DNA of 5,039 nt, taken from contig JASJBQ010000339.1 of NCBI GenBank assembly GCA_030066455.1, forward strand, positions 1-5,039. Reading direction: 5' to 3'. A model generated the notes under the pieces. The model saw only the letters and a list, made by a program, of their open reading frames with translations, had not been told where the DNA came from and did no database searches. Made by a program: the position numbers and the translations under genes. Source of the DNA: Desulfobacterales bacterium (GTDB lineage Bacteria > Desulfobacterota > Desulfobacteria > Desulfobacterales > UBA5852). Shown piece by piece: positions 4,783-5,039 of the stretch (positions are counted from its first letter, which is position 1; each line of letters opens with the position of its first letter).

Positions 4783-5039
4783 GGCTTCGATGTCGGCGGC
4801 AGCGGCGGCCCCCAGGCTGAAGGTCTGCTGCTTGCGATCGCGCCGGATCTCGAGGCTGATCTGGCCATCCAGCGGCGACTTTTCCACGATGGTAACGACG
4901 GCACCGATGCGGATGCCGTTACGGGCCAGGTATTGCAAGGCTTCTTGATCCTGAAGCCGCACCCGTGTGATCTTCAGCCGCTGCCCGGCAGAACATTCGC
5001 TGAGCGGGCGCCCCGCTTGATTCTGGATTTCACCCTCGC
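4771..5039 (-). CDS. DtxR-family metal-dependent transcriptional repressor, C-terminal part (5' end off window)
   Basis: The frame is open from the right edge to a TGA at 4771, giving 88 residues of a longer protein. The visible part matches the third, SH3/FeoA-like domain of DtxR-type repressors: GRPLSECSAGQRLKITRV, then EALQYLARNGIRIGAVVTIVE, then the SLGAAAAADIEA end (usually LGxxxAxxI in this domain). The DNA-binding and dimerisation domains and the metal ligands lie outside the window, so the cognate metal cannot be read. Presence of this third domain fits IdeR, TroR or ScaR types rather than the short B. subtilis MntR. A GTG at 4960-4962 is an internal valine codon, not the start, because the homology continues upstream of it. 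It lies 172 bp upstream of troA in the same direction and is the obvious candidate regulator of the operon. It could be FeoA-only if the unseen part differed, but operon context favours DtxR. Confidence 0.85.
   Translation of the reverse strand, partial: EGEIQNQAGRPLSECSAGQRLKITRVRLQDQEALQYLARNGIRIGAVVTIVEKSPLDGQISLEIRRDRKQQTFSLGAAAAADIEARPT

Noticed and set aside
4771..4962. A separate small 63-residue gene starting at the GTG at 4962
   Set aside because: The open frame and the SH3/FeoA-like homology continue upstream to the window edge, so this is the tail of a longer repressor.

Overview
The window holds most of one metal-uptake locus, with every gene on the minus strand, so it reads from right to left. 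The order is: the end of a DtxR-family metal-dependent repressor (cut by the right edge), a regulatory gap, a TroA-type periplasmic metal-binding protein, a TroB-type ATPase, a TroC-type permease, and a TroD-type permease cut by the left edge. This is the cluster A-I (TroABCD/MntABC/SitABCD) class of ABC importer for Mn2+, Zn2+ or Fe2+.

The DNA is GC-rich with strong GC codon preference. The binding protein has an ordinary Sec signal peptide and no lipobox cysteine, which points to a Gram-negative cell. Protein style and gene order suggest a deltaproteobacterium (Desulfobacterota-like); this is an impression from memory, not a search result.

Layout by plus-strand coordinates: 5039-4771, repressor C-terminus with SH3/FeoA-like domain; 4770-4599, AT-rich control region with a perfect 14-bp palindrome (TTTGGT-CA-ACCAAA) over candidate promoter elements; 4598-3597, troA; 3596-3511, intercistronic gap with a long-armed inverted repeat; 3510-2656, troB; 2659-1169, troC, overlapping troB by 4 bases; 1169-1, troD, overlapping troC by 1 base. 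The overlaps imply a translationally coupled operon.

The most notable point is that both permeases continue past their last membrane helix into a cytoplasmic DtxR-like module (winged helix followed by the RxHRLWExxL dimerisation helix). With the free-standing repressor upstream, three DtxR-type domains are encoded at one locus, two of them built into the transporter. The TroC module keeps one set of metal ligands (H431, D454, E457, H458) but has lost the two N-terminal ones. A permease-DtxR fusion is known for chlamydial YtgCR; a matched pair on both permease subunits suggests either a tethered repressor pair or a cytoplasmic metal-sensing gate on the transporter.
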